The translations under genes were made by a program, and so were the position numbers. From Patescibacteria group bacterium (lineage in GTDB: Bacteria > Patescibacteriota > Patescibacteriia > Patescibacteriales > Patescibacteriaceae), in NCBI GenBank assembly GCA_030583705.1, contig CP129471.1:300506-364505 (forward strand): 64,000 nt of DNA. Reading direction: 5' to 3'. A model generated the notes under the pieces. That model saw nothing but the letters and a program-made list of their open reading frames with translations, made no database searches and had not been told where the DNA came from. Position 1 is the first letter of the stretch; each line of letters starts with the position of its first letter. Below, piece by piece: positions 26,185 to 34,854 of the stretch.

Positions 26185-26343
26185 TTAGCTCTCGTCTTTC
26201 ATGTATTCCTGTACAAACTCCTCTTTATTAAGAGGATGCTTTGAGAGCATTATAAAAAAAACAATGATAAATGTTACTATAGCCACTATTGATGTGGCAG
26301 TAATTAAAAAAGACCATCTAGCTAGATCAAATAATGATTCCAT
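26185..26343 (-). CDS. 52-residue single-span membrane protein
   Basis: ATG at 26343 (minus) to TAA at 26185. An AAAGGAG lies 7 nt upstream of the ATG. The protein starts MESLFDLARW, then has one hydrophobic helix at about 12-33 (FLITATSIVAIVTFIIVFF) and a charged tail ending YMKDES. A perfect consensus promoter lies upstream and a terminator directly downstream, so this is a complete small transcription unit rather than a chance frame. The length and topology resemble small regulatory or toxin-like membrane peptides, but nothing specific is recognised. Confidence 0.75.
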   Translation of the reverse strand: MESLFDLARWSFLITATSIVAIVTFIIVFFIMLSKHPLNKEEFVQEYMKDES

Positions 26344-26388
26344 TATTTTCTCCTTTTTGATTTTTAAATAAAATTTAGTATTATTCTA

Positions 26389-26417
26389 ATTATACACCCA
26401 AAGTTAGGTTTTGTCAA
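26389..26417 (-). promoter_or_regulatory. Perfect consensus promoter for the 52-residue ORF
   Basis: On the minus strand, TTGACA (26417-26412), exactly 17 bp, TATAAT (26394-26389). The start near 26382 leaves a leader of about 39 nt ending in an SD. Confidence 0.85.
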
Positions 26418-26540
26418 CGGGTTTATGGGTGGATAGCTTGATAATTTCTTAAGATGGTATTATAATTAAAGAGCTTTTAAGACAAGGCTTTTTCTTGTTG
26501 TTTAAGGTTTTAAACCCCGGTTTATCCGAGGTTTTAGTAC

Positions 26541-26613
26541 GCCGGGGTAGCTCAACTGGCAGAGCAACGGTTTTGTAAACCGTAGGTTGCGGGTTCGACC
26601 CCCGCCCTCGGCT
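26541..26613 (+). tRNA. tRNA-Thr (anticodon UGU)
   Basis: GCCGGGG pairs with CCTCGGC (one G-U). Anticodon stem ACGGT/ACCGT with loop TTTGTAA gives UGU. T arm GCGGG-TTCGACC-CCCGC. Discriminator T. CCA is not encoded. It is 23 nt before cysS. Confidence 0.94.
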
Positions 26614-26636
26614 CCCTTTTTATTTAATTTATCCCC

Positions 26637-28013
26637 ATGGATCTTTATCTTTATAACACCTTAAGTCGGCAAAAAGAGAAATTTTCTCCGCTTAACGATT
26701 CTTTGGTTGGTTTATATACTTGCGGCCCAACGGTTTATCATTACGCTCATCTTGGTAATTTAAGAACCTATCTTTTTGAAGATATTTTAAAAAGAGTTTT
26801 ATTATATAACGACTATCATCTTCGCCATGTCATGAACATAACCGATGTCGGGCATTTAACCGGTGATCGGGACATGGGTGAAGATAAAATGGAAAAAGGC
26901 GCCAGTCGCGAAGGTAAGAGCGCTTGGGAAGTAGCGGACTTCTTCTTAAAAGCTTTCCAAGAAGATCTGGTTTCCCTAAACATTCTTGATCCAGATATTT
27001 GGTGTAAGGCAACAGATTATATTCAGGCGCAAATTCATTTAATACAAACCCTAGAAGCTAAGGATTACGTCTATCTTACCTCAGACGGTGTCTATTTTGA
27101 TAGCGCCAAATTCCCGGACTATAACAAACTAAGTCATCTTAAGCTGGATGAACTTAAAGAAGGAGCTAGGGTGGAAAAAAACTCCGAGAAAAAAAATCCC
27201 ACAGATTTTGCGCTTTGGAAATTTTCTCCTAGTGGAGCTAAAAGACAAATGGAATGGTCTTCGCCTTGGGGTATTGGTTTTCCTGGTTGGCATATTGAAT
27301 GTTCGGCTATGGCTCTACATTTTCTTAAAGGACATCTGGATATTCATTGCGGTGCGGTGGATCATATTAATGTTCATCATACCAATGAAATAGCTCAGTC
27401 TGAAGCGGCTACCGGAGAAAAGTTTTTTAATTTTTGGTTACATGGTGCTTTTTTAAACGTTGGAGATGATCAGAAAATGAGTAAAAGCGCGGATAATTTC
27501 CTTACCCTAACTAAAACCCTTGAAGAAACTGGTTTAGACCCTTTAGCTGTTCGTTTCTGGAGTTTTTTAACCCATTACCGCAAACCCATGACTTATAAGG
27601 CGGAAGCTATTAAACAGGCTGGTGCCGCTCTAAGTGCTTTACGTAGAGCTATGTTGGGTTGGCCTGAGCCTTCAACTCTAGATAAGGCTCTACTGGATGA
27701 TTTCCACACTGCTATTAACGATGACCTTAACATGCCCCAGGCAGTAGCTGTTTTACAAGCTACGGTTAAAGCCGAGCTTGATCCGGCTGTTAAGGCCGCT
27801 ACTGTGCAGGAAATGGATAAGATTTTTGGCCTTAATTTTAACTTTACACTCCAAGAAGATATTCCTTCCGAGATTAGACAATTAGCGGCTCGTCGTGAAG
27901 AAGCGAGAAACGAGGAAGATTGGTCCTTAGCGGATGATCTACGTACTGAACTTACTCGTCGGGGTTGGACTATTGAAGATTCTTCCGAGGGTAGTCGTCT
28001 GCGAAGAGTATAA
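26637..28013 (+). CDS. cysS: Cysteinyl-tRNA synthetase
   Basis: 458 residues, a normal CysRS length. It charges tRNA-Cys with cysteine in the cytosol. Class I motifs are present: YTCGPTVYHYAHLGNLRTY (HIGH-equivalent HLGN, with the first zinc Cys in TCGPT), GWHIECSAMA with the second zinc Cys, HHTNEIAQSEA, and KMSKSADN at about 280-287. The C-terminal helical anticodon-binding part ends in a region rich in AARREEARNEEDWSLADDLR, the usual CysRS tail. All catalytic motifs are intact. Confidence 0.97.
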   Translation: MDLYLYNTLSRQKEKFSPLNDSLVGLYTCGPTVYHYAHLGNLRTYLFEDILKRVLLYNDYHLRHVMNITDVGHLTGDRDMGEDKMEKGASREGKSAWEVADFFLKAFQEDLVSLNILDPDIWCKATDYIQAQIHLIQTLEAKDYVYLTSDGVYFDSAKFPDYNKLSHLKLDELKEGARVEKNSEKKNPTDFALWKFSPSGAKRQMEWSSPWGIGFPGWHIECSAMALHFLKGHLDIHCGAVDHINVHHTNEIAQSEAATGEKFFNFWLHGAFLNVGDDQKMSKSADNFLTLTKTLEETGLDPLAVRFWSFLTHYRKPMTYKAEAIKQAGAALSALRRAMLGWPEPSTLDKALLDDFHTAINDDLNMPQAVAVLQATVKAELDPAVKAATVQEMDKIFGLNFNFTLQEDIPSEIRQLAARREEARNEEDWSLADDLRTELTRRGWTIEDSSEGSRLRRV

Positions 28014-28103
28014 TTGTTTTCTAAGTATAATAAGGTTATAATATAGGTAATAGAGTAATAACCAATAATATAATAAAAATATAATAAACAAGTTAATAAA
28101 AGT

Positions 28104-28592
28104 ATGCCTGAAACTGAAAAAACCATAAGCCCGGAAAGTCCTATTAATCCTGAGACTGTCTCCCCAGACAAGTCAATGGAAAGCCCCACCCTACCGGAAA
28201 AACCCGCTGAAAAAGCAGATAAAGTCGTTAAAGACGATGATGTTTTTAATGTTTCAGCTACCGCTTCTTCAGGACAAGACAACTTGGCTTTAGCACCAGA
28301 TCAGGCAAGAATTTTAGAGATAGAGCGAATCCTTGAGGAAGATTTATCTGAGTTATATTTTCAGATACCCGAAGATCGTCGGCAAGAGTTTAAAGTTAAG
28401 GGAGAAGCAGCCGCTCGTGAGATTAGTGAGCTTCTTAAGGTTGCGAAAGTTAAAATTTCTAAGTTGGTTGAGGTTATCCGACGTTGGCTATCTTTAATTC
28501 CCGGAGTTAATGTTTTCTTTCTTGAACAAGAAGCTAAAATTAAAGCAGATAAACTTTTATCTTGGCGGGAAGAGAAAAATAATAAAAGCTAG
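28104..28592 (+). CDS. Hypothetical helical protein upstream of the coupling ATPase
   Basis: 162 residues. Residues 1-65 are Pro/Glu/Ser-rich and probably disordered. Residues 70-160 form an amphipathic helical domain (LSELYFQIPEDRRQEFKVKG, then LVEVIRRWLSLIPGVNVFFL) with a weakly hydrophobic stretch that could touch the membrane. I do not know a family name. It lies 136 nt before the VirD4-like gene, and a helper role for that ATPase is only a guess from adjacency. Confidence 0.65.
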   Translation: MPETEKTISPESPINPETVSPDKSMESPTLPEKPAEKADKVVKDDDVFNVSATASSGQDNLALAPDQARILEIERILEEDLSELYFQIPEDRRQEFKVKGEAAAREISELLKVAKVKISKLVEVIRRWLSLIPGVNVFFLEQEAKIKADKLLSWREEKNNKS

Positions 28593-28728
28593 AAATAGTT
28601 TAATTTTAAGAAGATTAAGATAAGATTATAGAGGATAAAAAAGAGAAAAGTGGAAACAAGATAAGATAAAAATAAATATAATATAAATAATAACAAGATA
28701 AGATAAAAATAAATAATAATTTCAATCT

Positions 28729-31248
28729 ATGGATTTTGGGCAACAATATATTAACGAGAATACTACAGTGGTTTTTGAACCCACTATTCCCAACCAAGTA
28801 ACGGTTGAGCCGGTTGTTTGGGTTAGTGCTTTATTATTAATTATTTTTTTGATTTTGCTTTTCTCGGTCCGGGCGATGTTTCGTAAGAGAAACTTGGGAG
28901 AGCAGAAGGTTTTCTTGGTTCGTCTACCAAAACAAAGAAGCGAAGAAGATAAACAACCCATGAGTGTTCAGCAATTAAGAGAAGAAATTGCCAAGGGTGA
29001 AAGCCTTTTTACCGCTATTGGGGGATTACGAGCCCAACACGGTTTTAGGAGTTGGCTTTTTGGTCGTAATGATCATTTCGGTTTTGAAATTGTGGCTCAT
29101 AAAAAAGTTATTGCTTTTTACGTAACCGCTCCCTATGAATATGCTCATCACCTTGAACATCAACTAAACGCTATTTATCCCGATGCGGTAATTGAAGATG
29201 TTAAGGATTATAATATCTTTTCTCCCCAGTCTTTTATCGCAGCAGCCGAGGTGCAAATGCGTAATTCAGATATTCTACCTTTACGTACTTACCTTAAAGA
29301 CGATACTGATCCTCTTAACTCCATTATTAACGCTATGTCAAAACTCCAAGAAGGAGAAGGCTTGGCTTTGCAGTATATTGCCCGTAGTGCACCCGGTTCT
29401 TGGCATGGGCGAGCCAGAGGGATTGTTGAAAAAGCTCATAAGACCGGTTCTCTTAAAAAAGCCTTGGGTGCTAATTTATTTAACCATTTAATGGAAACAG
29501 TTGGGGACTTTAATTCGGCGGTTAAAAATGAAGGCTCTAAGCATGAGGCGCCGCAAAAGAAACTTACCGCCAGAGAAGAGGAAGCCATTAAAGCTATTGA
29601 AGAAAAAGCCGCTAAAGCCGGTTTACAGGTTAATATTCGTGCTGTGGCCAGTGCTTCTAGTATGGGTAGAGCTTCGGCTATTTTGCGACAAATGACCGAT
29701 GCTTTTAGTCATTACAATCTATATGAATACGGTAATAGCTTTATCGTTAAAACCTTTAAGCGACCCAAGAAGTTTATTAGTGACTTTATCTTCCGTCGTT
29801 TTTATGAAAAAACGGCTGCCCTGTGCAATACTGAGGAAATGGCTAGTTTATATCATCTACCCTTAAAAAACGCTGAGACACCCAATATTTTATGGTTAAC
29901 AGCTAAACAGGCCGCCGCTCCAGTTGATATACCTGAAGAAGGCTTACTTTTAGGTACTAACCATTACCGACACGTCCAAAAAGAGGTTAGAGTTAAACCG
30001 GCAGATCGTTTACGTCATACCTACATTGTTGGTAAGTCTGGTACCGGAAAATCCCAACTCTTAGCTAATATGGCCATACAAGATGTCTTAGCTGGGCATG
30101 GTCTTTGTTTTTTGGATCCCCATGGTGACGTGATTGAAGATATCTTAGCTCGTATTCCACCGGAGCGGGCGGATGATGTGATTATCTTTTCTCCGGCAGA
30201 TATAGCAAGACCAATGTCCATGAACCTTTTGGAATATGATCCTCGTTATCCTGAACAAAAGACTTTTGTCATTAACGAGATGATTGGTATTTTTGATAAA
30301 CTCTATGATCTTAAATCTACTGGTGGACCGATCTTTGAACAATATATGCGTAACGCCATGCTTTTAGTTATGAGTGATACCGAAAGCGGCTCTACTTTAA
30401 TGGAAATCCCCAGAGTTTTAGCTGATGCGGAATTTCGTAATTTAAAACTTTCTCGTTGTCCTGACCCGACAGTGGTGGATTTTTGGCGTAAGGAAGCGGA
30501 AAAAGCTGGTGGTGATGCTGCCCTAGCTAACGTTGTCCCTTATATTACTTCCAAGTTAACTTCTTTTATCTCTAATGATATGATGAGGCCGATTATTGGG
30601 CAACAAAAGAGCTCCTTTAATTTGCGAGATATTATGGATTCAAGAAAACTACTTTTTGTTTCTTTGCCTAAGGGTATTGTCGGGGAACTTAATGCCTATC
30701 TTTTGGGTATGATTATTGTCGGCAAAATCTTAATGGCTGCTTTATCTAGAGCGGATATTACTAATCCAGCAGATCGTAAAGATTTTTATCTTTACATAGA
30801 TGAGTTCCAGAACTTTACTACCGATTCTATCTGCCAGATTTTATCCGAGGCTCGTAAGTACGGATTAGGTTTGGTTATTGCCCACCAATATATTGGGCAG
30901 TTAACTAAAAAGGGTGATACGGCAGTTAAAGATGCCGTCTTTGGTAACGTAGGAACTATGATTAGTTTTAAGGTGGGGTCTGAGGACGCGGAGTTTCTTA
31001 AAAAAGAATTTGCTCCGGTTTTTAGCGAGTTTGACCTTATTAACGTGGAAAAATATACCGCCTATATTAAGCTCCTTATAGATAACACCACCAGTAAGCC
31101 CTTTTCCATAAAAACACCTTGGCCCTTGGCAGGCGACCTAAGGCCGGATATGGCTGGCAAGCTCAGGCATCTTAGTCGTCTTAAATACGGGCAAGACAGA
31201 GAAACGGTTGAGGCGGAAATTATGGCTAGGGTTAGACAGACGCAGTAG
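28729..31248 (+). CDS. Fused VirD4/TraG-like coupling ATPase with N-terminal membrane module
   Basis: 839 residues. An N-terminal transmembrane helix (about 27-47: VSALLLIIFLILLFSVRAMF) is followed by a conserved 330-residue domain (FEIVAHKKVIAFYVTAPYEY, IYPDAVIEDVKDYNIF). The ATPase follows from about 400: Walker A VGKSGTGKSQLLANMAI, then CFLDPHGDVIEDI, Walker B FYLYIDEFQNF, and GLVIAHQYIGQL (arginine/sensor region), as in VirD4/TraG/TraM-recognition proteins. Coupling proteins bring DNA or protein substrates to the T4SS. The N-terminal domain is homologous to the separate gene at 56302 and the ATPase to 58165, so this is the fused version of a module found split elsewhere in the window. Confidence 0.9.
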   Translation: MDFGQQYINENTTVVFEPTIPNQVTVEPVVWVSALLLIIFLILLFSVRAMFRKRNLGEQKVFLVRLPKQRSEEDKQPMSVQQLREEIAKGESLFTAIGGLRAQHGFRSWLFGRNDHFGFEIVAHKKVIAFYVTAPYEYAHHLEHQLNAIYPDAVIEDVKDYNIFSPQSFIAAAEVQMRNSDILPLRTYLKDDTDPLNSIINAMSKLQEGEGLALQYIARSAPGSWHGRARGIVEKAHKTGSLKKALGANLFNHLMETVGDFNSAVKNEGSKHEAPQKKLTAREEEAIKAIEEKAAKAGLQVNIRAVASASSMGRASAILRQMTDAFSHYNLYEYGNSFIVKTFKRPKKFISDFIFRRFYEKTAALCNTEEMASLYHLPLKNAETPNILWLTAKQAAAPVDIPEEGLLLGTNHYRHVQKEVRVKPADRLRHTYIVGKSGTGKSQLLANMAIQDVLAGHGLCFLDPHGDVIEDILARIPPERADDVIIFSPADIARPMSMNLLEYDPRYPEQKTFVINEMIGIFDKLYDLKSTGGPIFEQYMRNAMLLVMSDTESGSTLMEIPRVLADAEFRNLKLSRCPDPTVVDFWRKEAEKAGGDAALANVVPYITSKLTSFISNDMMRPIIGQQKSSFNLRDIMDSRKLLFVSLPKGIVGELNAYLLGMIIVGKILMAALSRADITNPADRKDFYLYIDEFQNFTTDSICQILSEARKYGLGLVIAHQYIGQLTKKGDTAVKDAVFGNVGTMISFKVGSEDAEFLKKEFAPVFSEFDLINVEKYTAYIKLLIDNTTSKPFSIKTPWPLAGDLRPDMAGKLRHLSRLKYGQDRETVEAEIMARVRQTQ

Positions 31249-31322
31249 TTAATAGAGGTGGAGGCTTAAAATAGGGTATAAATATAACTAAATGATGTTT
31301 AATTTTAAATAATTTTCTCCCC

Positions 31323-31352
31323 TTGACCAAAGCTTGCCCAAAAGGCTATAAT
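31323..31352 (+). promoter_or_regulatory. Candidate promoter of the 191-residue protein gene
   Basis: TTGACC (31323-31328), 18 bp, TATAAT (31347-31352). The start near 31359 implies a long leader of about 119 nt, very AT-rich with no structure I could pick out. Confidence 0.6.
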
Positions 31353-31477
31353 GGGAGTACTTTAAGGTGTTTTAAAAGTAATTAAAAATAATAAATTATT
31401 GTTAAAGCAATTTAAAAGATTAATAAATAATCAATATAAATAATAAATAAATATTAAAATATAATTAAAACAAACAT

Positions 31478-32053
31478 ATGGATTATACAAACACAAAGGA
31501 AAATGAAGACGACAGAGCCGAAGAAGGTCTGGTGGTCTCAAAACAAAAATTGGCTGCTTTAAAATCTTTGGCTAATAATCTGCGCCAAGCCAGTGAAGCC
31601 TTATCCGACTTTTTGTCTGGTTTTGGGGAATTGCCTTATTCTTCCTCTTCACAAGGTTTTGATTTAACGGCGCCTAACATAGATCGGGTAGTGGAAGGTG
31701 TTTTTGATGGAGAAAAGATGATCGGTTCTGATGGTAAGACTTATCTGGTGCCAATGAATTACGCTTCTAAGTCCAAGTTGGTTGAGGGAGACGGTTTAAA
31801 ACTTTCTGTAACAGATAAGGGTACTTTAATCTATAAACAAATTTTGCCAGTAGAGAGACTTCGTTTAACCGGTGGTTTAGAGAAATCAGAAACAGGTGAC
31901 TGGACTGTTCAGGCCGGTGCCCATCGCTACCGAGTCTTGGGAGCCAGTGTAACCTATTTTAAGGGTGATCCAGGCGATGAAGCGGTAATTTTAGTACCTA
32001 AGACCGGACAGTCTCATTGGGCTGCGGTAGAACATATTTTTAAAAAGAGTTAA
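31478..32053 (+). CDS. Hypothetical protein with beta-rich core
   Basis: 191 residues, no membrane segment. The N-terminus has a helix (KLAALKSLANNLRQASEALS). Residues 70-190 are beta-rich, with VEGVFDGEKMIGSDGKTYLV and a C-terminal VLGASVTYFKGDPGDEAVIL. A small domain resembling a transcript-elongation-factor-like or OB/SH3-type barrel seems plausible, but I recognise no signature. It is transcribed from its own promoter and followed by a terminator-like hairpin before dnaX. Confidence 0.65.
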   Translation: MDYTNTKENEDDRAEEGLVVSKQKLAALKSLANNLRQASEALSDFLSGFGELPYSSSSQGFDLTAPNIDRVVEGVFDGEKMIGSDGKTYLVPMNYASKSKLVEGDGLKLSVTDKGTLIYKQILPVERLRLTGGLEKSETGDWTVQAGAHRYRVLGASVTYFKGDPGDEAVILVPKTGQSHWAAVEHIFKKS

Positions 32054-32076
32054 TTTTGCTGTTAAGTTAAAGCGTT

Positions 32077-32106
32077 AAACGACGGCAAGATTACCGTTCG
32101 TTTTTC
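32077..32106 (+). terminator. Terminator-like hairpin before dnaX
   Basis: AAACGACGG pairs with CCGTTCGTTT (one bulge) and is followed by further T residues. Confidence 0.5.
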
Positions 32107-32159
32107 GTTTATAAAGAGGATTTTATATTTTATTAAACTAAACAATTAATCTAATTAAC

Positions 32160-33947
32160 ATGCCCACCCTATACCGTAGATATCGTCCCCAGACTTTTGC
32201 TGAAGTTTCCGGACAAGACCATATTAAAATAACTTTGGAATATGAGATTATGGCCAATCGTTTGGCGCATGCTTATCTTTTTTGTGGTCCAAGAGCCATT
32301 GGGAAGACTACGGTAGCTAGGCTTTTAGCTAAGGCGGTTAATTGTCCCAATAAAAAGAAAAACAGTGCTGAGCCTTGTAATACTTGCGAGTTTTGTCGGG
32401 AAATTACAGATGGACGGGCTTTGGATATTTTGGAAATAGACGCGGCTAGTCATACTGGGGTAGATAATGTTCGCGAGTCCGTGATTGCTTCAGCCAGAGT
32501 AACTCCTGGACGGTGTCGTTATAAGGTCTTTATCATAGACGAAGCGCATATGTTATCCACGGCGGCTTGGAACGCTTTGTTAAAGGTTATGGAAGAGCCT
32601 CCTGAATACGTTATTTTTATTCTTTGTACAACCGAGGCTCATAAGGTGCCGGCAACTATTATTTCTCGTTGTCAGCGTTTTGATTTTCGTAAAATAGGTT
32701 ATACAGATATTTTAAAGAAACTTAATAAGATTATTAAAGAAGAAAAAGTGGAGATAGAAGACGAGGTACTGGAGGCAGTAGCTAGACATTCTGGTGGACA
32801 TATGCGGGATGCGGAAAGTCTTTTAGGACAAGTTATTTCTTTGGGTTCAGCTGCTGACTCTTTAAAAGGTAAAAAGATTACTTTAGCGGAAGCTGAATTG
32901 GTTATCCCAAGAAGCTATCTTAACGAAACGGTTTCCATGCTGGAATTTTTAATTGAGAAAAAAGCGGCGGAGGCGGTGGAGCAAATTAATCGTTTAGTGG
33001 AAGACGGCGCTGATCTTAAAGTTTTTAACAAAGAAGTGGTGGAAGTATCTAGAAGATTGTTCTTAGCCAAAGTTAGTCCAACCATGGGAGCAGAGCTTTT
33101 ATCTGAGTTTGGACAGAATGTTGAAGCTAGACTTTTGCCTTTATATACTAATAGCCGGTTAGACTTTCTTTCTTATATGACAGATCGTTTGGTTAAAGCC
33201 GGGTTAGAGATAAAAGATTCTCCTTTAGCACAACTTCCTTTAGAATTGGCGGTGGTGGATATTTGTCTTTTTTCTGTGCCTAGAGATACCTCAGCAATTT
33301 CTGGTGGAGGAGAAGGAGTAGGACAGGGAAAAGAACAAAGACAAGGGCAACAAACCACTGGAAATATAACACAGCAAAATAGTGGGACACAAAAGAGTAT
33401 TAATGATAGTGCTGGAACAAAGAGTGGGGATGGGGATAATAAGCAATCGGGGTTTAGTTTAAGTGGTAACTCTTCTTTAGAGGTAAACTCTCTTTGGAAA
33501 GAGCTTTTAGTTAAGATAAAGCCATATAATCATTCCCTTTCCTTTATTCTTAAATCTTGTCTGCCGGTTAGTCTTGAGGGGAATAGTCTAAGGATAGTTT
33601 TTAAGTATAAGTTACATTATGACAGAATTAAAGATGAAGCAGTTAAGAGTTTGGTGGAAAAGGTAGCCTCAGAAATTGTTGGACAAAACTTAATTGTTGA
33701 AGCTCTTTTGGATCCTTCTTTAACTTTGCCGGAGATTAAAAGTGTGGAAGAAGATTTTGGGGGTAATAATACAAGAGCTACTTCCAGTGAATATGAACAG
33801 TTGGATAATGATCAGGATAGGGGAGAAGGTGAGAGAGAAGGAATGGGAGAGGATAATCAAGGAGGAGAAGGTAATGATAAGGGATCGACTGGGGATGATT
33901 CGGTAATTAATAATCTTTTAAAAACCTTTGGAGGAAGAGTGGTTTAG
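32160..33947 (+). CDS. dnaX: DNA polymerase III subunit gamma/tau
   Basis: 595 residues. This is the clamp-loader ATPase that loads the sliding clamp at replication forks. It opens with LYRRYRPQTFAEVSGQ. Walker A is CGPRAIGKTTVARLLA. A zinc module is formed by CPN, CNTCEFC, and Walker B/DEAH by VFIIDEAHML. Sensor 1 is CTTEAHKVPATIISRCQRFD with the SRC motif. The C-terminal third has a Gly/Gln/Asn-rich linker (about 385-435), a small conserved domain (LWKELLVKIKPYNHSLSFIL), and another acidic low-complexity end. No classic A-AAA-AAG slippery heptamer was noticed, so tau is probably the only product. Confidence 0.95.
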   Translation: MPTLYRRYRPQTFAEVSGQDHIKITLEYEIMANRLAHAYLFCGPRAIGKTTVARLLAKAVNCPNKKKNSAEPCNTCEFCREITDGRALDILEIDAASHTGVDNVRESVIASARVTPGRCRYKVFIIDEAHMLSTAAWNALLKVMEEPPEYVIFILCTTEAHKVPATIISRCQRFDFRKIGYTDILKKLNKIIKEEKVEIEDEVLEAVARHSGGHMRDAESLLGQVISLGSAADSLKGKKITLAEAELVIPRSYLNETVSMLEFLIEKKAAEAVEQINRLVEDGADLKVFNKEVVEVSRRLFLAKVSPTMGAELLSEFGQNVEARLLPLYTNSRLDFLSYMTDRLVKAGLEIKDSPLAQLPLELAVVDICLFSVPRDTSAISGGGEGVGQGKEQRQGQQTTGNITQQNSGTQKSINDSAGTKSGDGDNKQSGFSLSGNSSLEVNSLWKELLVKIKPYNHSLSFILKSCLPVSLEGNSLRIVFKYKLHYDRIKDEAVKSLVEKVASEIVGQNLIVEALLDPSLTLPEIKSVEEDFGGNNTRATSSEYEQLDNDQDRGEGEREGMGEDNQGGEGNDKGSTGDDSVINNLLKTFGGRVV

Positions 33948-33962
33948 TTATAGTTTAGAGCT

Positions 33963-34580
33963 ATGGAGAATAAAGATAATAATGAAAATTACAAGAAGAT
34001 GGCCGATTTCTTTTATGAAATAGGTACTATGCGCAAGATTATGCGTATTCACCGCCAAGCTCTTTTAACGGATGATATGTCGGACAGTATTGCCGCTCAT
34101 TCATACCGGGTAACGGTTATTGGGTGGTTTTTAGCGAAAGAGGCTGGTGCTGATCCATATAAAACGGTTATGATGTGTCTTTTTCATGATACTGAAGAAG
34201 CTAGGAGTAATGATCATAACTGGATTCATAAAAGGTATGTTAAGATTTTTGATGAAGAGATAAGGGAGAGTCAGTTAGGGCAATTACCTTATCCGGAATT
34301 ATCTGAATTTATTAAAGAATATGAAGAAAGAGAGAGCTTGGAAGCTATTTTAGCTAAAGAGGCAGATACTCTTGACCAAATTCTTCTTTTAAGAGAATAT
34401 GAGTGGAGTGGAAATAAAGAAGCTTATCTTTGGTTGTATGGCAAAGAAGAGAATAAGGAAAAGAGACAGTTAGATAAGTTAAAGACAGAGGTTGGTAAGA
34501 AGATGGGAGAGGCAATCTATGAAGCAAATCCTTCAGATTGGTGGAATAAGCTTTGGACTTCGGAGAATAGGAAGGATTAA
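33963..34580 (+). CDS. HD domain hydrolase (YfbR/COG1896-like)
   Basis: 205 residues. Metal-binding HD superfamily pattern: His46 in AAHSYRV, His75-Asp76 in LFHDTEEAR, Glu78/79, and an Asp near residue 140 (KEADTLDQILL). This matches the HD_3/5'-deoxynucleotidase-like family that dephosphorylates dNMPs or related nucleotides. Substrate specificity cannot be read from sequence. It is 15 nt after dnaX and probably co-transcribed, so a role in nucleotide housekeeping is plausible. Confidence 0.85.
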   Translation: MENKDNNENYKKMADFFYEIGTMRKIMRIHRQALLTDDMSDSIAAHSYRVTVIGWFLAKEAGADPYKTVMMCLFHDTEEARSNDHNWIHKRYVKIFDEEIRESQLGQLPYPELSEFIKEYEERESLEAILAKEADTLDQILLLREYEWSGNKEAYLWLYGKEENKEKRQLDKLKTEVGKKMGEAIYEANPSDWWNKLWTSENRKD

Positions 34581-34698
34581 GGGTTAGGGTTAAGAATTAA
34601 AGAAGAGTAATGAAAGCATTGGTATTAGTATAGTTAAAATCATAGTTAGTGGTAGAATTATAGTATTAATAACCATTGTAATAAATAAAACAAAACAA

Positions 34699-34770
34699 TG
34701 CGGGATCGTCTAATTGGTAGGACTTCGCCCTCTGAAGGCGACTATCTAGGTTCGAGTCCTAGTCCCGCAG
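34699..34770 (+). tRNA. tRNA-Gln (anticodon CUG), CCA encoded
   Basis: TGCGGGA pairs with TCCCGCA. Anticodon stem TCGCC/GGCGA with loop CTCTGAA gives CUG. T arm CTAGG-TTCGAGT-CCTAG. Discriminator G, followed by genomic CCA (34771-34773). It is the only tRNA of the six here with an encoded CCA. It marks the left edge of an accessory region. Confidence 0.93.
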
Positions 34771-34804
34771 CCAAGTTGAGCATAGTTCTTACGTACGAGG
34801 AGCG
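34769..34804 (+). repeat. Short dispersed repeat, copy A (overlaps tRNA-Gln 3' end)
   Basis: The core AGCCAAGTTGAG, then a middle with AGTTCTTACG, then ACGAGGAGC. The repeat starts at the last base of the tRNA acceptor stem. Confidence 0.7.
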
Positions 34805-34805
34805 T

Positions 34806-34834
34806 AGCCAAGTTGAGCTAGTACGAGGAGCTTA
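34806..34834 (+). repeat. Short dispersed repeat, copy B (shortened)
   Basis: Same AGCCAAGTTGAG start and ACGAGGAGCTTA end as copies A and C, but the AGTTCTTACG middle is missing. It lies in tandem with copy A, directly before the SDR gene. Confidence 0.7.
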
Positions 34835-34854
34835 CTTTCATTAAACATAAGTCT

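Noticed and set aside
27593-28282. Minus-strand frame of 229 codons spanning cysS and the next gene
   Set aside because: It is a Ser/Leu-rich shadow of two well-supported plus-strand genes and has no promoter or SD.
33290-33480. Possible programmed frameshift in dnaX
   Set aside because: The A- and G-rich linker has no A-AAA-AAG heptamer with SD and hairpin; the full reading frame is complete.
34581-34595. GGGTTAGGGTTAAG, similar to telomere repeats
   Set aside because: Only two units in AT/G-rich intergenic DNA; chance is enough, and nothing else suggests a linear end.
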